Positions 8,219-16,939 are shown, counted from the stretch's first letter. The stretch is DNA of 64,000 nt from UBA8514 sp034933685 (GCA_034933685.1 JAYFNB010000017.1:62001-126000), one strand, 5' to 3'. A program made the numbers and translations. Notes: generated by a model from the letters alone, not told the origin.

Positions 8219-10387
8219 ATGGCAAAAACCAATATCAAATGGAAAGACAAACTTACGGTGAAAATACCATTGGTGAACACGGGCATAATATTTTTGGCAA
8301 TTGTTGTAATGTGCGGACTGTTAAGTGTGTTAGCAAGAGACATTGTATCTAATTTGGTTAATAAAGAAGTAGCATATGTTGCTGATGAAAATGCTGAGGA
8401 GGCAAAAGCGTATATTAACAGCATGAATATATTTTCTAAAGCAATAGCAAAGGAAGTAGAGAGATATAAAGGGTTGGACAGGGCGTTATCGGAAAAAATG
8501 ATTCAGAATTCCCTGATTAATGTATTGGATGATGATAAAATTTTCTCATCATATGTAGCTTTTGAGCCGAATAAATATTTTCCAAATACCCCAAAAGGAT
8601 TGTCATATTATGCTTTCCCTAACGGGAACGGTATAACAATGGAGGTGCTTAATAATTATGACGAATACGGAATAGCAGATTATTTTACAGCACCTAAACA
8701 GCTGATGTCTACTCATATTACAGAACCTTATGCTTATCAACTTACACAAGATAAGGTGGTTTGGCTTATTACTTTAAGCAATCCAGTTCTAGATGAAAGC
8801 GGCAATTTTATTGGAATTGCTTCTTGTGACATTTTGATGGATTCTATAGGCGGACTTGACTACAATAATGGTGAATACAGCAAAACCCACAGCTACATAA
8901 TTACTGGGAATGGAACAATAGTTGCGGATACCTTTAATCCGGAAAAAATAGGTACGGTTATGCAAGGCACAGATGAAACAACAAGAAAGATTTTACAAGC
9001 CGCTACAACAGCGCAGCCATTGCTGTTAGAGGAAAAAATTCCGGCTGCCAACAACAAGATGGCAATTATTATGCACAGGCCAATTACCATAGTTGGAACA
9101 GATTTAATGTGGAGCAGTGCGTTTGCGGTAAGCAAGGCGGAGGCTTTAGCGGAAGCAAACAAAATTACCATTGCTATGATTTCAGTTGGAACAGTAGGGC
9201 TTATTATTCTTACTTTATTTAGCATGTTTGCGCTGAAAAAAGCCCTTGCGCCAATTGAGCCTGTTATGGTTTTGGCGGAAAAGATGTGTGCTGGTGATTT
9301 GACCAACATTTCTGAAAATACAGTTAAAACAACAGATGAGCTAGGTCAGCTTTCTTCTATATTCCATGATACCGCGGCGGTGCTTTCCGGCTATATTACT
9401 GAAATATCAACACTTTTGGACGATATTTCTGCAGGAAGGTTAGATTTAGCAATTGAAAGAGAATACATAGGTGACTTTTCAACTATTAAAGAGGCACTTA
9501 ACCACATACTTCTATCTTTGAATAACACTTTTAAAGATATGCAGGCAGTGGCAGAACAGGTGTCCACTGGTTCGGAGCAAGTGGCAGCTGGTGCACAGGC
9601 TCTTAGCCAAGGAGCTACCCAGCAGGCAAGTTCGGTACAGGAGTTATCAGCTTCTTTAGAAGAGATTTCCCAGCAGGTTAAAGAGAGTGCAATAAGTGCA
9701 GCAGTTGCAAACGAAAAAGCAGATGAGGTTGGAGCAGAGGTTGAAAAAAGTAATGCTCAGATGAATCAGATGCTTGTGGCAATGGATAGCATAAGCTTAA
9801 AATCCAACGAAATTGGCAAAATTGTTAAAGCAATTGAGGATATTGCGTTTCAAACTAATATACTTGCCCTTAATGCGGCGGTGGAAGCCGCACGTGCTGG
9901 CACTGCAGGCAAAGGCTTTGCCGTGGTTGCAGACGAGGTTAGGAATTTAGCTTCAAAAAGCGCAGAAGCAGCAAAGGATACAACATTACTTATTGAAAGT
10001 ACACTAACGTCCGTAGAAGAAGGTGTTGCAATTGCCAAAACAACGGCAGACTCATTAATATCTGTAGTTGATGGCACAAAGGATATTCTTGATGCAATAA
10101 GTCAAATATCCAAGCAAGCCCAGCATGAGTCATTGGCATTGGAGCAGGTGAACCAGGGCGTTGAAGAGATTGCCATGGTTGTGCAAACAACTTCTGCTAC
10201 AGCGGAAGAAAGTGCCGCGACAAGTGAAGAGTTATCAGGGCAGGCACAGCATTTAAGCAATCTTATTGCTAAATTCAAGCTTAAAAAAGATAACGTTGCT
10301 TCTAAATACATTCCAGCTGAAGGCAGTAAAGAAACAATGGACAAAGGCAGTAGTTTTGGCACGGCAAGTAATTATGACAAGTATTAA
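8219..10387 (+). CDS. Methyl-accepting chemotaxis protein with dCache sensor domain
   Basis: This 722-residue chemoreceptor has TM1 near residues 25-45, a periplasmic-type double-Cache domain, TM2 near 320-342, HAMP, and a signalling rod with the tip FQTNILALNAAVEAARAG. The open frame extends upstream to 8084 across the terminator, but the ATG at 8219, preceded by GAGGAG, begins just before TM1 and is the credible start. The C-terminus ends in NYDKY, which fits the aromatic pentapeptide pattern that tethers CheR. Overall it is a paralogue of the receptor upstream, with its own ligand domain. Confidence 0.92.
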   Translation: MAKTNIKWKDKLTVKIPLVNTGIIFLAIVVMCGLLSVLARDIVSNLVNKEVAYVADENAEEAKAYINSMNIFSKAIAKEVERYKGLDRALSEKMIQNSLINVLDDDKIFSSYVAFEPNKYFPNTPKGLSYYAFPNGNGITMEVLNNYDEYGIADYFTAPKQLMSTHITEPYAYQLTQDKVVWLITLSNPVLDESGNFIGIASCDILMDSIGGLDYNNGEYSKTHSYIITGNGTIVADTFNPEKIGTVMQGTDETTRKILQAATTAQPLLLEEKIPAANNKMAIIMHRPITIVGTDLMWSSAFAVSKAEALAEANKITIAMISVGTVGLIILTLFSMFALKKALAPIEPVMVLAEKMCAGDLTNISENTVKTTDELGQLSSIFHDTAAVLSGYITEISTLLDDISAGRLDLAIEREYIGDFSTIKEALNHILLSLNNTFKDMQAVAEQVSTGSEQVAAGAQALSQGATQQASSVQELSASLEEISQQVKESAISAAVANEKADEVGAEVEKSNAQMNQMLVAMDSISLKSNEIGKIVKAIEDIAFQTNILALNAAVEAARAGTAGKGFAVVADEVRNLASKSAEAAKDTTLLIESTLTSVEEGVAIAKTTADSLISVVDGTKDILDAISQISKQAQHESLALEQVNQGVEEIAMVVQTTSATAEESAATSEELSGQAQHLSNLIAKFKLKKDNVASKYIPAEGSKETMDKGSSFGTASNYDKY

Positions 10388-10400
10388 AATATAGGAATGG

Positions 10401-10443
10401 AAACCCCACATGGCTGGGAAATTTACAGCCGGTGGGTTTTTAT
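10401..10443 (+). terminator. Rho-independent terminator after the second chemoreceptor
   Basis: The arms AAACCCCACATGGCTG and CAGCCGGTGGGTTTT pair with a small internal mismatch around a roughly 10-base loop and end in a T run. Confidence 0.7.
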
Positions 10444-10467
10444 AGAGAAAGAGGCTATCAGGTGTTT

Positions 10468-10496
10468 TTGCCAGTCTAAGCCAAACGTGTTAAAAT
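10468..10496 (+). promoter_or_regulatory. Sigma-A promoter of the HD-GYP gene
   Basis: TTGCCA at 10468-10473, 17 bases, TAAAAT at 10491-10496 with TGT immediately before it (extended -10). Confidence 0.6.
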
Positions 10497-10533
10497 AATA
10501 AAAGACAGATTTTCTTTGCAAAGGAGGTTCAAA

Positions 10534-11733
10534 ATGAATTTTAGTTTCACAGAGGTATTATTTGCCTTATCTTATGCACTGGATTGTGTAGAGAATGAGT
10601 TAGTTGGTGTAACAACAAATCACTCAAAGCGAGTGGCATACATATGCGTGAAAATGGGCGAAAAATGTAAAATGAGCACAAATCAATTACTGGACCTTGC
10701 CGCTTGCGCCTTGCTGCATGACAACGCACTTACTGAGTTTATAAAAGCGGAATACAGTGAACATGGCGGGAAAGATATAAAAAACCTTAGTTTGCACTGT
10801 GTTATAGGCGAAAAAAATATTGAGAAGATAAAATTTTTTGGTAATGTTAAGGGCGCTATTTTATATCACCATGAGAATGCTGATGGGACAGGGCCTCTTA
10901 AAAAGAAATGGAAAGAAATACCTATTTATGCCCGCATGATTCATTTGGCGGACCAGTTGGATGCTAATTTTGATTTAAGTGACGTAACTGAAAAAAAGTT
11001 TATTGAAATGAAGAAGTTTTTGCACCAAAACACGGACGCTGCGTTTGATAAGGAATGCGCAGAGACTTTTATTAATTGCTTTGATTTTGAAGCAATCAGA
11101 CAAATGGAAAACGATAAAATAGACAATACACTGCGTGTAAATATTCCTAAAATTAAATATGAGTATACAAACAATGAGGTGATAGATTTTGCACAGTTGT
11201 TTGCCACCATTGTTGATTATAAATCTGAATTTACCCATAACCATTGCATTGGAATTGCCCAAAAGGCTTATGAAATGGGAAAGTTTTATGGCTATGATGA
11301 AGACACTAGAACGAAGCTTTATTTGGCTGGGGCTTTGCATGATATAGGCAAGCTAGTTGTGGATAATGATTTGCTTGAAAAAAAAGGGAAGCTTACCCAA
11401 GAGGAATACGAGGATGTGCAAGTCCATGCATACGAAACCTATCGTATGCTTAGAGGCATTGAAGGGTTTGAAGAAGTTACATCATGGGCATCCCTTCACC
11501 ACGAAAAACTTAATGGAACGGGATATCCTTTTGGCAAAACAGCACAACAGCTTGGCAAAAATGAAAGACTTATGGCGTGCCTTGATATATATCAAGCGCT
11601 TGTTGAAAAAAGACCATATAAAGATGGAATGGAGCACCAACAGGCAATTGAAATTTTACGCCGCATGGCAGAACAAAACCAGTTGGATGGCGAAATAGTT
11701 GAGGATATAAATACTGCTTTTTGCAATAAGTGA
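10534..11733 (+). CDS. Tandem HD-GYP domain protein (probable c-di-GMP phosphodiesterase)
   Basis: This 399-residue soluble protein contains two HD-type domains. The C-terminal one (about residues 210-399) is a full HD-GYP: LHDIGK near 267 and HHEKLNGTGYP near 321. This is the metal and substrate signature of phosphodiesterases that degrade cyclic di-GMP. The N-terminal copy (residues 1-180) keeps LLHD near 60 but has HHENADGTGP in place of the GYP motif, so it may be regulatory. The ATG at 10534 follows AAAGGAGG; an in-frame TTG at 10516 is upstream of that site. It stands alone between receptors, and a PilZ gene lies elsewhere in the window. Confidence 0.87.
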   Translation: MNFSFTEVLFALSYALDCVENELVGVTTNHSKRVAYICVKMGEKCKMSTNQLLDLAACALLHDNALTEFIKAEYSEHGGKDIKNLSLHCVIGEKNIEKIKFFGNVKGAILYHHENADGTGPLKKKWKEIPIYARMIHLADQLDANFDLSDVTEKKFIEMKKFLHQNTDAAFDKECAETFINCFDFEAIRQMENDKIDNTLRVNIPKIKYEYTNNEVIDFAQLFATIVDYKSEFTHNHCIGIAQKAYEMGKFYGYDEDTRTKLYLAGALHDIGKLVVDNDLLEKKGKLTQEEYEDVQVHAYETYRMLRGIEGFEEVTSWASLHHEKLNGTGYPFGKTAQQLGKNERLMACLDIYQALVEKRPYKDGMEHQQAIEILRRMAEQNQLDGEIVEDINTAFCNK

Positions 11734-11761
11734 TTGCTAGATTGGAAATTGTAAAAAGCCT

Positions 11762-11787
11762 TAATAATTATACAATTTTGTCGATAA
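11762..11787 (+). promoter_or_regulatory. Probable sigma-28 promoter
   Basis: TAAT at 11762-11765, a 14-base spacer and GTCGATAA at 11780-11787 (six of eight bases of the consensus). It resembles the better box at 4377 and lies about 40 bases before the next start codon. Confidence 0.5.
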
Positions 11788-11830
11788 CATTTATATAGAC
11801 GAAGCGGATTTTTATTAAGGAGGGGTAAAT

Positions 11831-12409
11831 ATGGAATTAACTGGGGTTGGAAGTGCATACACATTATCAAGCAGCTATGAAAAGGTGAAACCGGAAAAAA
11901 GTGAAGAAGCTGCAGATGTAAAAAAGTCGGCAGTGAAAGACGCCTTCGTAAAGAGTGAAGACAGTGAAAAAAGTGTTGAAAGTACAAAAAGACTTAGTAG
12001 TGACCAAATTGATGAGCTTAGAGCACAGCATCAAGCTAACTTCGATAAGCTTATAAGCCAAATGCTTGGAAAACAGGCGCAGTACAGCAGCAATGCAACA
12101 AGTGATTTTGCTAATTTGCCTAAATTGGCAACTACGCAGGAAGACGCAGAGGCGGCAATTTCGGCAGATGGAGACTGGGGTGTAAATGCAGTGGCAACCC
12201 GTATTATGGACATGGCAGTTGGTCTTTGCGGCGGAGATGTTTCAAAAATTTCTGTTTTGCGCAGTGCAGTTGAAAAGGGTTTTTCCAATGCAAGTAAATC
12301 TTGGGGCGGAGAATTACCTTCAATTTGCAATGACACATACAAAGAGATTTCAAATCGTTTTGATTATTGGGAAGAAAATGGAAGTCTTGATGGATATACA
12401 ATGGAGTAA
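11831..12409 (+). CDS. Conserved protein of unknown function with C-terminal WGG-x-LP-x-I domain
   Basis: This 192-residue protein has a Lys/Glu/Ser-rich low-complexity N-terminus (residues 1-60) and a compact C-terminal domain (about 105-192). The domain has the pattern DWGV, GGDVSKISVLR, KGF and WGGELPSI. I recall similar uncharacterised proteins in other flagellated Clostridia and Campylobacterota, but no function is known to me. There is no signal peptide or membrane segment. The start follows AAGGAGGGG. The sigma-28-like promoter upstream suggests a late flagellar or chemotaxis role, possibly as an exported protein; that is inference. Confidence 0.72.
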   Translation: MELTGVGSAYTLSSSYEKVKPEKSEEAADVKKSAVKDAFVKSEDSEKSVESTKRLSSDQIDELRAQHQANFDKLISQMLGKQAQYSSNATSDFANLPKLATTQEDAEAAISADGDWGVNAVATRIMDMAVGLCGGDVSKISVLRSAVEKGFSNASKSWGGELPSICNDTYKEISNRFDYWEENGSLDGYTME

Positions 12410-12440
12410 AAATTGCATAATTAATATGTTATGATATTTG

Positions 12441-12492
12441 AAAGGCAGAAATTATTATTTGGCTAAAGACGAATAATAATTTTTGCCTTTTT
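12441..12492 (+). terminator. Rho-independent terminator
   Basis: Long hairpin with arms AAAGGCAGAAATTATTATT and AATAATAATTTTTGCCTTT, followed by T residues. Confidence 0.8.
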
Positions 12493-12609
12493 GTTTCCAA
12501 CTGTTATTAAAAAGGCAGAAAAAATTTTTGTTTTTAAGAGTAGAAAGACAAATCTACGAAACAAGATATGAAGTAAAGCTAAATAGTTAACAATAAATGA
12601 AAAAAATGG

Positions 12610-12648
12610 TAAAAATTTATTGAAAGAAGTCGAATTTAGTGGTAAACT
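12610..12648 (+). promoter_or_regulatory. Overlapping promoter candidates for the third chemoreceptor
   Basis: Two readings overlap. The sigma-28 type is TAAA at 12610-12613, 15 bases, then GTCGAATT at 12629-12636 (five of eight). The sigma-A type is TTGAAA at 12620-12625, 17 bases, then TAAACT at 12643-12648. Either leaves a leader of about 250 bases before the receptor. That leader (12655-12898) has several purine-rich sites and a weak hairpin near 12765-12789, but no riboswitch signature that I recognise. Confidence 0.4.
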
Positions 12649-12898
12649 GAAACCTGTGGCGTGTTATTGAGTTTGTGCTATGGACAGATGTTCGTTTAAA
12701 GATTAATTTAAGGAATGATAATGGATACTGTGCAAACAAGCATGGAACGTTTTTATGTGTAAAAAGATATTAATACACACAATGATGGAGGAGGAAAAAA
12801 GCTGCATTCAAATTTGCGTTTAAAAGGAGCAGTACGTTAAGTATGACCCAACGGACAGAATTGGTTACAGAACACAAAAAACAAAAAGGAGTTTAAGT

Positions 12899-14707
12899 AT
12901 GTTCAAAAATATTAAAATTAGAAAGAAGCTTATTATTTCATTCTTAGTTGTTGCAATTATTTCTAATATAGCAACTGTTGTATCATCAATTAGCATGAAA
13001 AAAATAAATTCTGACGCAGAAATGGCTTTAAATAATTACGGTTTTGCAACTGGCAGTGTTGCATCGGCCCTTGTGATAATTGCGGATTCCCGCCGTGCAG
13101 TACGGGATGTTGTAAACTATGAGGATGAATTAAAACGTAACGAGGCAAAAGACCAGCTTTATAACGAATTGAGACCTAAGTATGAAACATATTCTGCTGA
13201 GGTTGAATCCAGTATTTCAAATGAAGACGAACAAAAACTTTATGACCAGCTTGGAGATAAGATTGCAAAATATTATGAGTTACAAGATGAATATGTAGCC
13301 GCAGGAGAAACCGCAAATCTTACAAAGCGAACTATTTTACGCCAGAAAATGCGTGACAATTTAGACCCTGTATATCAGGATTTATATGATACATACTTAG
13401 AACTTTTAAATCTTAAAAAGAGCAAAGGTGCAGACGTTACAGCAAAACTTGAAACCCTTGGCCAAATTTCTTTGGTTTTAAATATGGTGCTTGGCTTGGT
13501 ATCTTTAGGTTTATCTTTTATATTTGGTGTTTTTATTGCCCGCAGCATCGCAAAGCCTATGGGAGAGTGTGCCCAGCGTTTGGAGCTTTTGGCAGAGGGT
13601 GATTTACATTCGCCAATGCCAGAAATAACATCAAAAGATGAAGTTGGGGTGCTTGCAAACTCCACAAGGGAAATTGTTGAGAATCTGACAGCTATTATTA
13701 AAGAAACTGACAGACGATTGGCTGAACTTGCAGACGGTGATTTAACATCAGAGTCCGACATGGAATATCCAGGCGACTTAGCAAAGCTAAAAGTATCTAT
13801 AGATAAAATTTTCTTGGATCTTAACATAAGCTTAGGGCAGATAAATCAATCTTCAGAGCAGGTTTCCAGTGGCTCAGGTCAGGTTTCAGCAGCAGCTCAG
13901 GCTCTTAGCCAAGGTGCCACTGAACAGGCATCTTCAATAGAAGAACTTTCAGCAACAATTAATGATATTTCTAACCATATTAAACAAAATGCAGATAACG
14001 CACTTAAAGCAAATGAACTTGCAAATCAGTCAGGAGCTGCTTTGCAGGTTGGTTCACAGCAGATGAAAGATATGGTGAATGCAATGACCGAAATTTCTCA
14101 AACATCTGGTGAAATTGGAAAAATTATTAAAACTATTGATGACATTGCCTTTCAAACAAATATACTTGCACTTAATGCCGCGGTTGAGGCGGCACGCGCT
14201 GGCCAAGCGGGAAGAGGATTTGCTGTTGTTGCAGATGAAGTTAGAAACCTTGCACAAAAAAGCGCAGAGGCAGCTAAAAATACAACGGAACTTATTGAAA
14301 ACACAGTTCGTGCAGTTGATAATGGCAGAAAAATTGCAGACGGAACAGCCCAGTCAATTTCTGTTGTTGTTGAAAAATCGGAAGCAGTTGTTGAGAATCT
14401 GAAAAAAATTACTAATGCTTCAGTTGAGCAGGCAGATTCAATTGCACAGGTTACACATGGTGTAGAACAAATTTCTGCAGTTGTGCAAACAAACTCTGCG
14501 ACAGCAGAAGAAAGTGCTGCATCAAGTGAGGAACTTAGTTCTCAAGCACAATTAATGAAGGAATTGGTTGGGAAATTTAAGCTTAGTGGTATGGAAAACA
14601 ACACTAATGAAGTGCATTGCCAAGAAAATGAGGAATACAATGACTTTTCAGAAATTGACGGTACATCACCGCAGGATTTTGAAACGTACAATGATGGGAA
14701 ATATTAA
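12899..14707 (+). CDS. Methyl-accepting chemotaxis protein with four-helix-bundle sensor
   Basis: This 602-residue chemoreceptor has TM1 at about residues 12-32, a helical extracellular domain of the 4HB_MCP type (residues 35-190, all helix-forming with no Cache motifs), TM2 near 193-215, and two HAMP-like segments. The signalling rod has the tip FQTNILALNAAVEAARAG. The acidic C-terminal tail contains DFETY, which fits the aromatic pentapeptide pattern used to recruit CheR. Start at ATG after AAAAAGGAG. It is transcribed as its own unit with a long leader. Confidence 0.92.
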   Translation: MFKNIKIRKKLIISFLVVAIISNIATVVSSISMKKINSDAEMALNNYGFATGSVASALVIIADSRRAVRDVVNYEDELKRNEAKDQLYNELRPKYETYSAEVESSISNEDEQKLYDQLGDKIAKYYELQDEYVAAGETANLTKRTILRQKMRDNLDPVYQDLYDTYLELLNLKKSKGADVTAKLETLGQISLVLNMVLGLVSLGLSFIFGVFIARSIAKPMGECAQRLELLAEGDLHSPMPEITSKDEVGVLANSTREIVENLTAIIKETDRRLAELADGDLTSESDMEYPGDLAKLKVSIDKIFLDLNISLGQINQSSEQVSSGSGQVSAAAQALSQGATEQASSIEELSATINDISNHIKQNADNALKANELANQSGAALQVGSQQMKDMVNAMTEISQTSGEIGKIIKTIDDIAFQTNILALNAAVEAARAGQAGRGFAVVADEVRNLAQKSAEAAKNTTELIENTVRAVDNGRKIADGTAQSISVVVEKSEAVVENLKKITNASVEQADSIAQVTHGVEQISAVVQTNSATAEESAASSEELSSQAQLMKELVGKFKLSGMENNTNEVHCQENEEYNDFSEIDGTSPQDFETYNDGKY

Positions 14708-14752
14708 TAACTATCATGACTGTTAAAGGTTTGAAGGCTGAAATTAAAGCAA

Positions 14753-14788
14753 CAGCAGCCAGCCTGTTAGGTAAAAGGTTGGTTGCTG
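14753..14788 (+). other. Hairpin in the 3' region of the chemoreceptor transcript
   Basis: A 13-base-pair stem (including G-U pairs) joins 14753-14765 and 14776-14788. No T run follows, so it is a stabilising or weak termination structure rather than a standard terminator. Confidence 0.5.
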
Positions 14789-14828
14789 CTTCAAATTAAA
14801 ATGTGATTTTAAATGACATTTAAAAGTT

Positions 14829-14860
14829 AATGAGGTTAAATTTAGTTAGCCTCATTTTTT
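14829..14860 (+). terminator. Rho-independent terminator before the flagellar operon
   Basis: The arms AATGAGGTTAA and TTAGCCTCATT pair (one G-U) and are followed by TTTTTT. Confidence 0.8.
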
Positions 14861-14960
14861 ATATTAAAAATATCAAACAAAATTCGACAATTTATATAAA
14901 AAGTTAACTGTCGTAAACAGGTATATAATGTAACAAACGGTTAAAATTAACGATATTTTG

Positions 14961-14989
14961 TTGAAATATTGCTGAAATTATGTTAGTAT
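14961..14989 (+). promoter_or_regulatory. Probable sigma-A promoter of the distal fla/che operon
   Basis: TTGAAA at 14961-14966, 17 bases, TAGTAT at 14984-14989 preceded by TGT (extended -10). The predicted start, near 14996, lies just before a structured leader. A perfect TATAAT at 14924-14929 also exists but has no recognisable -35 box. Confidence 0.5.
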
Positions 14990-15006
14990 TTAGTAGGAAA
15001 GATTAA

Positions 15007-15137
15007 CTTTTGTTTGTTTTGCAAATTCCGAATATTTATGCATAATGTTAAAGGGGCAGGGGCAATGCAACTTAATTTTTAATACTAAGCATTGCCAGAA
15101 AACAGTGCATAAATGGACAAACAGAAGCATCTTTTTT
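15007..15137 (+). ncRNA. Candidate structured leader RNA upstream of fliK
   Basis: Three nested stems can be drawn by eye: P1 15007-15017 with 15117-15127 (11 pairs, one G-U), P2 15034-15042 with 15106-15114 (9 pairs), and P3 15061-15068 with 15089-15096 (8 pairs). A T run at 15132-15137 follows P1 directly, and the fliK ribosome site comes about 30 bases later. The arrangement resembles a cis-regulatory leader with a terminator-like end. It does not match the c-di-GMP-I or c-di-GMP-II riboswitch motifs as I know them. No energy calculation was possible. Confidence 0.35.
15011..15037 (+). repeat. Left copy of a 27-base inverted repeat
   Basis: This stretch is the reverse complement of 18411-18437 with 26 of 27 positions identical. 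The pair brackets fliK, flgD, the TIGR02530-type gene and flgE. It overlaps the P1 and P2 5' strands of the leader. Confidence 0.8.
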
Positions 15138-15179
15138 CTAAAAACAAATAAGAAGTAGATAATTAAAGGAGGTGAGTGA

Positions 15180-16409
15180 ATGGGTATAAATGCGATTGCA
15201 TCGGAAAAATATACAGCTGATAATGCATCCAAAAGTACGGTAAAAAAGCAGAGCAATGATTTCAAGTCCTTAATGGATATGGCAGTAAAAAAGCAGAGAT
15301 TTGAAAAGGCTGAGGAAAAATCCAATTGTGATGCTGATAGCAAAACAGATACAAAGACGGACAGAAAAGCTGGCAATGAAGTTAAACCGCAAAAGAATGA
15401 AGAAGACGAGGCCAACAAAAAGGATGAAGTCTTTGAGAATGAAAAAAATAGTTTTTTTGAACAAGCTTTTTTGGCAAGAAATGTTGTTGATGTGGTGAAT
15501 ATAGAAATTGAACCAGTGCAGGAGGCTGTTTTAACTGCGGCGGTTGAAAATGGAGTAATTATTCCACAGATAGGAGAAGTTCCTTCAACAGATGCTGGAC
15601 AGGAAACTGCGCTACAAAATGTGGCAGGTGAAGAGGTGCTTGGTAAGGCAAATATTATAAAAGCACCAGAAGACAACACCAAAACAACCACTGATGTTGT
15701 GAAAGATGAAAAAGCAACATTTAAGTTAGCTGACACGATGCACAAGGAAGTTATTCCTGAAAAAAAGAATTCTGAAGCTGATATGAATTTAGATGATTCA
15801 AAAGCGCAAGTGCAAAATCAAGAAAAGGCCCAGGATGATGTTCCGAATCAAAAGGCTGTTGGTGAATTAAAGGTTGAAGGCGAGAATATTTATGCAAAAA
15901 AAGACAACCTTGAAATTAATTCAGAGGCACAAATTGTTGCTTCACCAGATAAGGATGTAATAGTTATAAAAGTTGCAGACCCTGTAACACCATCTACAGG
16001 CAAAGAGCTTGCTGAAAAGTTGGGCGACGAAATAGTTGTTAAGCTTGACAGTGGTGCAAACGAGTTTCAGGCAGTTTTAAACCCTAAAGGGCTTGGCGAA
16101 ATTGCTGTTAAACTTTCGGTTGAAAGCGGTAAGATTATGGTTTCAATGACATGCAGTAACGAAACTACCAAGGCTTTATTAGAAAACAATGTTTCTAGTT
16201 TAGTAAAAATAGTTGAAGGAAACATGGGTCAGGAAACGGTTGTAAATGTATACAATGAAAAAGACAGCGGACAGGAAAACTTTGACGGACATGGCAATAA
16301 AGGGCAGTATCAAGGCAATTCCCAGCACAATCAAGGCGATAATGATGAAACAGAAACTGACTTTATACAAAAATTAAGGCTTGGTATACTTGAAATGGAA
16401 GAGGTGTAA
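15180..16409 (+). CDS. fliK: Flagellar hook-length control protein FliK
   Basis: This 409-residue protein is the molecular ruler and substrate-specificity switch regulator of the flagellar type III export apparatus. Residues 1-250 are a low-complexity, Lys/Glu/Asn-rich segment as expected for the secreted ruler. The C-terminal Flg_hook domain (about 265-365) contains NPKGLGEIAVKLSVESGKI, the family hallmark, then an Asn/Gly/Gln-rich tail. Start at ATG after AAAGGAGGTGA. It opens the distal part of the operon; flgD follows after 3 bases. The short middle genes (fliH, fliI, fliJ) are not upstream here, because the operon is split. Confidence 0.9.
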   Translation: MGINAIASEKYTADNASKSTVKKQSNDFKSLMDMAVKKQRFEKAEEKSNCDADSKTDTKTDRKAGNEVKPQKNEEDEANKKDEVFENEKNSFFEQAFLARNVVDVVNIEIEPVQEAVLTAAVENGVIIPQIGEVPSTDAGQETALQNVAGEEVLGKANIIKAPEDNTKTTTDVVKDEKATFKLADTMHKEVIPEKKNSEADMNLDDSKAQVQNQEKAQDDVPNQKAVGELKVEGENIYAKKDNLEINSEAQIVASPDKDVIVIKVADPVTPSTGKELAEKLGDEIVVKLDSGANEFQAVLNPKGLGEIAVKLSVESGKIMVSMTCSNETTKALLENNVSSLVKIVEGNMGQETVVNVYNEKDSGQENFDGHGNKGQYQGNSQHNQGDNDETETDFIQKLRLGILEMEEV

Positions 16410-16412
16410 AAA

Positions 16413-16916
16413 ATGAGTAGTATTATGACTAATATGAACACAAGTGCCACGGCAAAAACATCTGCAACAACAAGCTCTAAGTCAAGTGACACATTAACCA
16501 TGGATGACTTTTATCAACTTATGGTTGCACAGTTTCAAAATCAGGATCCTACAAATCCATCTGACACTGGTGATTACTTAAATCAGATGATACAGATGGC
16601 AGTTGTTGAAGCTATTGACACAATTAACACAACAACAATTACTACATATGCAGCTTCTTTGGTTGGTAAAGAAGTAACGGTTGCCTCATACGACAACAAA
16701 AACAATTTAATTGAAGTTAGCGGTGTTGTAACTGCAACAGGCACATACTCAGGCCAGCAAATAATTATTGTTGATGGTAAAAGCTATGCACTTTCGCAAA
16801 TCATGGCAATTGGTAAACTAGACAGCGCAACAGATACAACAGATACAGAAGATACAGCAGATACAGCAGATACAACAGATACAGAAGATACAGCAGATAC
16901 TACAGACGGTGAATAG
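16413..16916 (+). CDS. flgD: Flagellar hook assembly scaffold FlgD (short form with acidic repeat tail)
   Basis: This 167-residue hook-capping protein has the conserved FlgD N-terminal region (residues about 28-70) with LTMDDFYQLMVAQFQNQDP. A short beta region at 85-132 is followed by a tail built of Thr/Asp/Glu/Ala repeats (about residues 140-165). It lacks the tudor plus Ig-like hybrid domains of enterobacterial FlgD, as do the short Firmicutes forms. It is 3 bases from fliK and likely co-translated. The repeat DNA (16830-16902) is a set of 9-base units. Confidence 0.9.
   Translation: MSSIMTNMNTSATAKTSATTSSKSSDTLTMDDFYQLMVAQFQNQDPTNPSDTGDYLNQMIQMAVVEAIDTINTTTITTYAASLVGKEVTVASYDNKNNLIEVSGVVTATGTYSGQQIIIVDGKSYALSQIMAIGKLDSATDTTDTEDTADTADTTDTEDTADTTDGE
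16830..16902 (+). repeat. Short tandem repeat coding for the acidic FlgD tail
   Basis: Nine-base units of the form ACAGATACA/ACAGAAGAT are repeated about eight times within the end of flgD, all in frame, so unit gain or loss would change tail length without shifting frame. Confidence 0.75.
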
Positions 16917-16939
16917 GCAACGCAATGACGAAATAAATG

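Noticed and set aside
12655..12898. c-di-GMP riboswitch in the long leader of the third chemoreceptor
   Set aside because: The conserved bases and tetraloop pattern of GEMM-type aptamers could not be found; only a weak hairpin is present.
14990..15745. Minus-strand open frame of 251 codons over the start of fliK
   Set aside because: It is Ser/Phe-rich antisense of the Lys/Glu-rich fliK sequence and also crosses the leader and ribosome site of fliK.
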